From Clarkia xantiana subsp. parviflora (Eukaryota; Streptophyta; Magnoliopsida; Myrtales; Onagraceae), in the NCBI GenBank assembly GCA_036873135.1, contig JAPTYO010000012.1, forward strand, positions 13,152,090 to 13,216,089: a DNA stretch of 64,000 nt, given 5' to 3'. Under the pieces are notes generated by a model that did no database searches, was not told the DNA's origin, and saw nothing but the letters and a program-made list of their open reading frames with translations. A program made the translations under genes and the position numbers. This document shows, one piece after another, positions 59,041-64,000 of this stretch (the first letter of the stretch is position 1; each line of letters starts with the position of its first letter).

Positions 59041-60271
59041 TTAAACCCTACGCAAACCAAGTAGTTTTACATGCTTTTCAAATATCTCCATGCGTAGTGG
59101 TTTAGTTAATGGGTCCGCAACCATGTTATCAGTAGACAAGTATTCCAATGTGATTATATTGTCTTCTACTATAGATTTAGCATAAATATATTCCACTTCA
59201 ATGTGTTTGGTCCTGCTATGGTACTTCGGATTCTTTACTGCCACAATGGCTGCCTGACTGTCAGAGAAGACCTTCACAGGTTTACTCCCGACATCGCCAT
59301 CAAGCAGCGCAGTAAGAAGCCTTTTCAGCCAGACCGCTTCCTGTGCATTCTTAGAGAGGGCTACGAATTCCGATTCCATTGTGGACAACGTGAAACATGT
59401 TTGCTTCTTGCTCGTCCATGAAATGGCGGCATTAGCAAGGAGAAAGACTCCTCCTATGGTGGACTTACGATCATCCGGATCGCCACCATGGTCGGCGTCA
59501 CTGTAACCGGTCAATTCTAACTTCCCGCCCTCATAGCACAGTGCGTAGTCGGCAGTACCTTCCAGATAATGAATAATTCATTTTGCAGCCTTTAAACGTG
59601 ATAGCCAGGATCTGATTGGAAATGTGCTACTAGGCCTACGACATAACAGATATCCGGACGAGTGCATTGCATGGCGTACATCAAACTACCGACCATGCTT
59701 AAATACTCTGCACCCTTCATCTGTTCTCGCTCTGCCAGGTTCTAGGGGTCGTCACGTTTTGACAGTGCGCACCCAAACACCACCGGCATATCCACGGGTT
59801 TGGCATCCTGTAATGTGAACCTTTTCAACAGTTTGTTGATATAGGTTTCTTGAGACAGACATAATTTCCGGGTAGCCCGATCTCTAGCAATTTTAATGCC
59901 TAAGATGTACGTGGTTTCTCCCATGTCTTTCATCTCAAATACAGATGCCAACCATGAATTTGACTTGTTCATAAAACTCACGTCGTTTGCGGCAATGAGT
60001 TGTCGTCCACGTATAAGGTTAAGATGACATATTTTGACCTGGAGGTCGTATAATACACGCACTGATCCTCGTGAAGATTCACGAATCCGTTTCCTAAGAT
60101 TTCCTCGTGGAATCTGCGGTACCATTTCCCATATGACTATTTAAGACCGTAGATGGATCTTTGGAGTTTACAAACTTTATGTTCGTTACCAGGAGTAATG
60201 AAGCCCTCTGGTTGTTCCATGTAGATCTCTTCCTCCAGGTTTCCGTGGAGAAATTCGTTCTTAACATCCAT
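59041..60271 (-). pseudogene. copia reverse transcriptase-RNase H remnant of E (RNase H frame open)
   Basis: From 60271 it reads MDVKNEFLHGNLEEEIYMEQ and HKVCKLQRSIYGLK, followed by a TAG. A degraded stretch with LYVDD follows, then a small deletion that shifts the frame just after the catalytic aspartates. The thumb follows (MKDMGETTYILGIKIARD, to 59742). RNase H (59514-59041) is open to its natural end: GYSDADHGGDPDDRKS, TMESEFVALSKNAQE, FSDSQAAIVAVK, MVADPLTKPL, LGLRRV. The acidic residues of the RNase H active site (D in YSDAD, E in MESEF, D in SDSQ) are present. The polyprotein as a whole is dead. This is the best-preserved RNase H in the window. Confidence 0.9.
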
Positions 60272-62579
60272 TTGGTGCAGCTCGAGGTCGAGACTTGCGA
60301 CCAAGACCATAATTGGCCATGACCGTGGTTTTACGCAAAGTCGATGAGTTTATTTTGTTAAAGTCAACTCCGTGAAATTGGGTATGTCCTTTCGCATTAA
60401 TTCGGGTTTCGCACCGCCCGACCTTTTCCATCAGTGGTGAGCCTTCTTTCAGGACTCACCTTATCCTTGTGCCCCTGTGGTTAGCAGGTAAATCAACTAT
60501 AGACTATAATGGCTTTCATTTAGGCGATCTCTCTCTTTTATTGTTTTCCTCCATTTCTCCACTTGGGGTCTTTCCAATACTCAATAACAGTTGTTAGAGC
60601 GAGGTTATCACCCTGCTCAATGGGTTCGATGCCTTTGACTTTTGTTTAGCCTTTTTATCCCATCTTGAGTCTGAACGTTTCTCCCACTCGGAATAATGTC
60701 TCTTATCTCGTAGCATCACTTCCATTGCAAACAAGAGCAGTGCTTAAAACCTTGACCTACAACTTTCCTTGAACGACCTATTGGTCTCGCGGTTTTGATT
60801 CCGAGATAATTCCTTGGTACCAAGTTGGTCAGATCACTCCCACTGGAAACAATGGGTAACTCCCACTATATACAATGGGTAGTCAAGGCAGTTGTGGCAT
60901 TCTTGGTTCAGCAATATGACTATCAGGTTCTACTTGATTCGTCTCTACGGCAACAGTGATCTCATGTGGTAGGGTTTATTCCTCCCACTGGATTTACTAT
61001 GAAAATGTTTCCATTATCATTTACCATGTCATTCACTTGAGTTGCCGGTTCAAATCTCTCTCCCACTCGAATTAAGTGGGACCTGATTGTCAGTGTTATC
61101 CTGCTCCGGTTTGATCAAGACAACATCAGTTTGAAACAGACCATGCATTGGAAATTCGTCCTCAAGTGATGTAATGTCTCATGTTCGACCACGGCACCAT
61201 TTTCAAAAACTTTAAACAGGTATTTTCTAAGAGTAGGTAACGTACTCTTGTCCTAAATACATGTTTAGTGCGTAATTTAATGTCGTACGATGATATGATT
61301 TTAACTCATTATCATTCCTTAGCTTTTGTGGTTACGTGTCTTACCGATTTCATTGGGACACAGTTTACATACATGTGAGTCATCTTCTTCAACCCATAGG
61401 GAACACCCGATAGATTGACTCTAACATTATGTTCTTGAACTGTGCTTCTTGAAGTCTATTTCACTTGATTTGAATGCCTAGCCTGACTTATCGGCAAGGC
61501 GTTTGGAAGGAAAATCGTTTAACTGACTTCATCATTTTTCTTTTGCAAACTTATCTCAAAGATTTCATCACATCTCCGAACTGAGCATTTTGGGATTTCA
61601 CCCTATGCGTTAGCTGATACTTTTACAAGGTCGTGGTAGCTTATGAAGCATACTTCTTTCCGATGTAAACGTTATCAGTAAGTTATTTCCGAAGGAATGC
61701 AGACGAAAATTCAGCACTTAATCATTTAAAAACTTCATTATTAAATTTGTATTTTGAAACGATGTGTTCCGTCTTTCAAGGTCCACTCGCGCATTGCGCT
61801 ATTTACCGAAGCTTTAACCCTTGGTTTAATCGTTTCATTTCTGAATTTAATTCAATTTAATCCAATCAGTTTTGTACATGATTATTATTAATAATTATTT
61901 CATTTAATGGAGTACTAATAATAAAGTAAGATTTATAACCGGCTCATTCTTAGAATTACGCAATCAATGGATTTTAATGGCATTATAATTTTACTCAAAG
62001 AATTGGATGTAGGAGAAAATGTATGGAGTTGTTTGATTCGGCTATTTCTAATAGCCTTATTGCTTCGGTTTACTTACATTTCAGATCGATGTCGTTTCTA
62101 GCCGAGTCGATTGATCTTGATAAGCAGAACTCATTTCGAATCGAACGGTAACTACTTTATTCAATGAATCCGAAACAATAATAACCAGAATTCAAACAAA
62201 AATGAACAATAGGAAATCCAACATAACAATACTGGGGTCTCAGATCTCAAACTTGAAGCAATCACGAAGAAGAATGATGGACAGGTCGTCTTAACTGAGT
62301 TGTACCGTGAAGGTACTGATATCATGGTGGTTATCACATTGGATCATCGTTTAGACCTTTTTTGCCGGGGGTTTCCAAGCATTTCAACATACCAATGAAT
62401 CTGTCATCGAATGCCTCGGGTTCTTTCGGAAAGTTTCCTTCTTTATGATCTTCTCGAATAGGTCTATTGTCGCCTTAATCGACGTGATCAGACGCGTGAG
62501 CCCTTTTTCGTCAACAAACCATAAAAGAGGAAACGTCCTCATTACTTTCCGATCCTACTCGTCAGCGGGATCTTGAAAG
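60272..62579 (-). other. decayed integrase/linker interior of E
   Basis: No intact frame. The linker words (CCCACTGGAAACAATGGG, CTCCCACTCGAA) match C1 and D. Farther right, blocks match C1 17200-18600 in reverse. Integrase motifs not seen. Confidence 0.6.
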
Positions 62580-62959
62580 GCTATTACACCATCATCACTG
62601 CATAGAATACTGTAGTATTCTGCCATTAAGGCTTGTGCTTCAGTGGCCTTACCCTTACCGAAGCGAAGGTATATGGCACACCAAAGATGCAATGCGCTGA
62701 GTTGTATAAACTCTCATTCTACTTCAGTTGACAGTTGCGAGAGAAATAATTCTCGTGCATTATGATCATTTCTCAACACTTTCTTGTTGTTGCACTCATG
62801 CGGGTTTCCATATTCGTCCAGGCTTATCCTTTTCGCTTTCGGATTGACTTGATCGTCAAGATCCGCAGCGATCAGGAGCTCCATAACATTATCTCTCCAT
62901 GCATCATAATCCATGCCGTCCAGGTTGCGAGGTTCTTAGAACTGTATCGGTTCAGCCAT
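62580..62959 (-). pseudogene. copia gag remnant of E
   Basis: Starts at ATG 62957-62959 (MAEPIQF, then a stop). It continues in frame NLDGMDYDAWRDNVMELLIA, DDQVNPKAKRISLDEYGN and LFLSQLSTEVE, then another stop, then LSALHLWCAIYLRFGKGKAT and AEYYSILCSDDG. The DYDAW motif and the 'L..LW..I..RF' helix match UBN2-type copia gag. No zinc knuckle is visible. It supports the gag position inferred for C1. Confidence 0.75.
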
Positions 62960-64000
62960 GAAAACTAACACATTGATAATCACGCAAAATCTGGGAGATA
63001 ATAACATTTTGAGAAAGAATCGCATACATCAAATATCTATTAAGATAGAATCCGACAAATAACGATTCCTCAGTCATCTAAACCAACTGACCACCAGTAA
63101 ACCAATGGAAGATGGCTGTGAAAGAGTTCACATTATCGTCGTCTTCTATCCAATAGATCAGTCTTTTAAAACGGTTTTAATCGCAAATTACCGGAACGGG
63201 GATTTTAAAACAAGCATACCCGATCTTGGCTTTCGCAAGGCCCTTTTTATTTTGGAAAAATATTTCGATGAATTCACTCATGCATATATAATTCTACCAT
63301 CCATGTAAATTATCATACGCCAGTAACATTCATCACACAAACCACACTCATACTTACGCGTCATGCGTCTAATGTTCTGAGGAACTCATGCTTGCATAAA
63401 TAATTCTACTTCCAAGTAGATTATCAAATGCGACTACATCCTCAACATTCTAGCATACATGTCAAACATGAAACTTCCACATCAATCATACATATTTGGC
63501 GACTGGTTTTCGATTTTAAAATAATTTTAAACATTAGGGGTTGATTTGCAATTCATGCTTATATTCAATTACGCAACATTCTAGACATGAATCCTAGGCA
63601 TTTCCAACCATCATAGCATGTCTATCCTAGTGCGCACTCCATATATTTAACAAGGGCTCCGCCCCCAACATGAAATATCCAGCTAGCTTGACTCAGTCAA
63701 GACAACAGTTCTAATCATGCATAAATATATATTGAATAATAAACAATTGCATTTCAGCCCACTAGTTTATCCTGTCCCAAAAACATGGATGGTAGAATTA
63801 AGGTTATCAACCTCTAGCACTGTGTAGGCCATTTTTAGGTTCAAAACATTTGGATTTTAAAACTTGACCTCCCTATTTTAATTGACTTGAATTCGGTTTT
63901 GAAAATTCAGTTCGGTTCAGTCAATTTCACTCCGGTTTGGTCGGTTCGGGTCTGGTCCGATGTAAAATTTGGTTCTGTTCGGTTCGGTTTTAATTTCAAA
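62960..64000 (-). other. untranslated leader of E (partial)
   Basis: Reverse complement of C1 about 15735-16650 (for example CACAGCCATCTTCCATTGG at 63117). It ends in the CCGAACC/GGTTCGG island at the window edge. The small frames 62762-62968 and 63105-63308 are chance. Confidence 0.75.

Larger units (their letters stand above)
57371..64000 (-). mobile_element. copia element E, minus strand, runs off right edge
   Basis: Same family as C1 and D. The 3' LTR, purine tract, 3' UTR, RNase H, reverse transcriptase, linker, gag remnant and most of the leader are present. The 5' LTR lies beyond 64000. The right edge falls in the CCGAACC island seen at 15435-15735 in C1. Confidence 0.9.

Overview
The window is plant nuclear DNA, almost certainly from a flowering plant. 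It is made almost entirely of nested, decayed LTR retrotransposons. Evidence for a plant: Ty1/copia elements primed at TGGTATCAGAGC, Tat/Ogre-type Ty3/gypsy elements with TTGGCGCCGTC- or TGGCGACTC-type primer sites, an antisense Transposase_28-like ORF, and a Mutator-like element with a 9-bp target duplication. I find no cellular protein gene, rRNA, tRNA gene or CRISPR array that I can support. Most open frames in the region are chance frames in repeats. Element names below (A to J) are my own labels. Identities are judged by eye.

Layout. 1-1034: 5' end of a minus-strand gypsy element J (gag start, primer site, LTR). 1035-3488: unassigned AT-rich DNA with a hairpin, a microsatellite and a SINE-like stretch. 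3489-10841: copia element H, complete LTR to LTR but carrying only gag. 10842-11556: a probable minus-strand LTR. 12129 to about 45995: a Tat-type element I (5' LTR 12129-12924) split into pieces by three insertions. These are copia C1 (13981-22364), a mostly deleted relative C2 (22672-23504), and the large composite B (24356-45403, flanked by TCCAG on both sides). 45996-50594: copia D (same family as C1, minus strand), itself split by a solo gypsy LTR F (49671-50456, flanked by TCATT). 50595-57189: 3' part of gypsy element G, with about 28 copies of a 97-bp tandem repeat, a spliced but broken antisense ORF, and its 3' LTR. 57371-64000: copia E (same family, minus strand), running off the right edge.

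Element B is the most unusual part. Its 5' LTR carries a 1255-bp Mutator-like foldback element and a solo LTR of gypsy family A. Its untranslated leader is interrupted by a piece of family A (the last ~59 bp of the A LTR, the A primer site and gag). This piece appears to have been captured through a short CTTATT microhomology. The stretch from the A LTR through the B leader to the A gag is present twice in tandem (27159-36242 and 36243-40319). That is the expected product of unequal recombination between the captured gag and a full A element that had inserted in B's LTR. No pol gene is visible in B or A, so both look non-autonomous.

The copia families are also linked. H lacks pol but shares its 3' untranslated region with the C1/D/E family, which encodes reverse transcriptase and RNase H. 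H may have been mobilised by that family. All coding regions seen here carry stops or frameshifts, except the J gag fragment at the left edge and the RNase H stretch of E.
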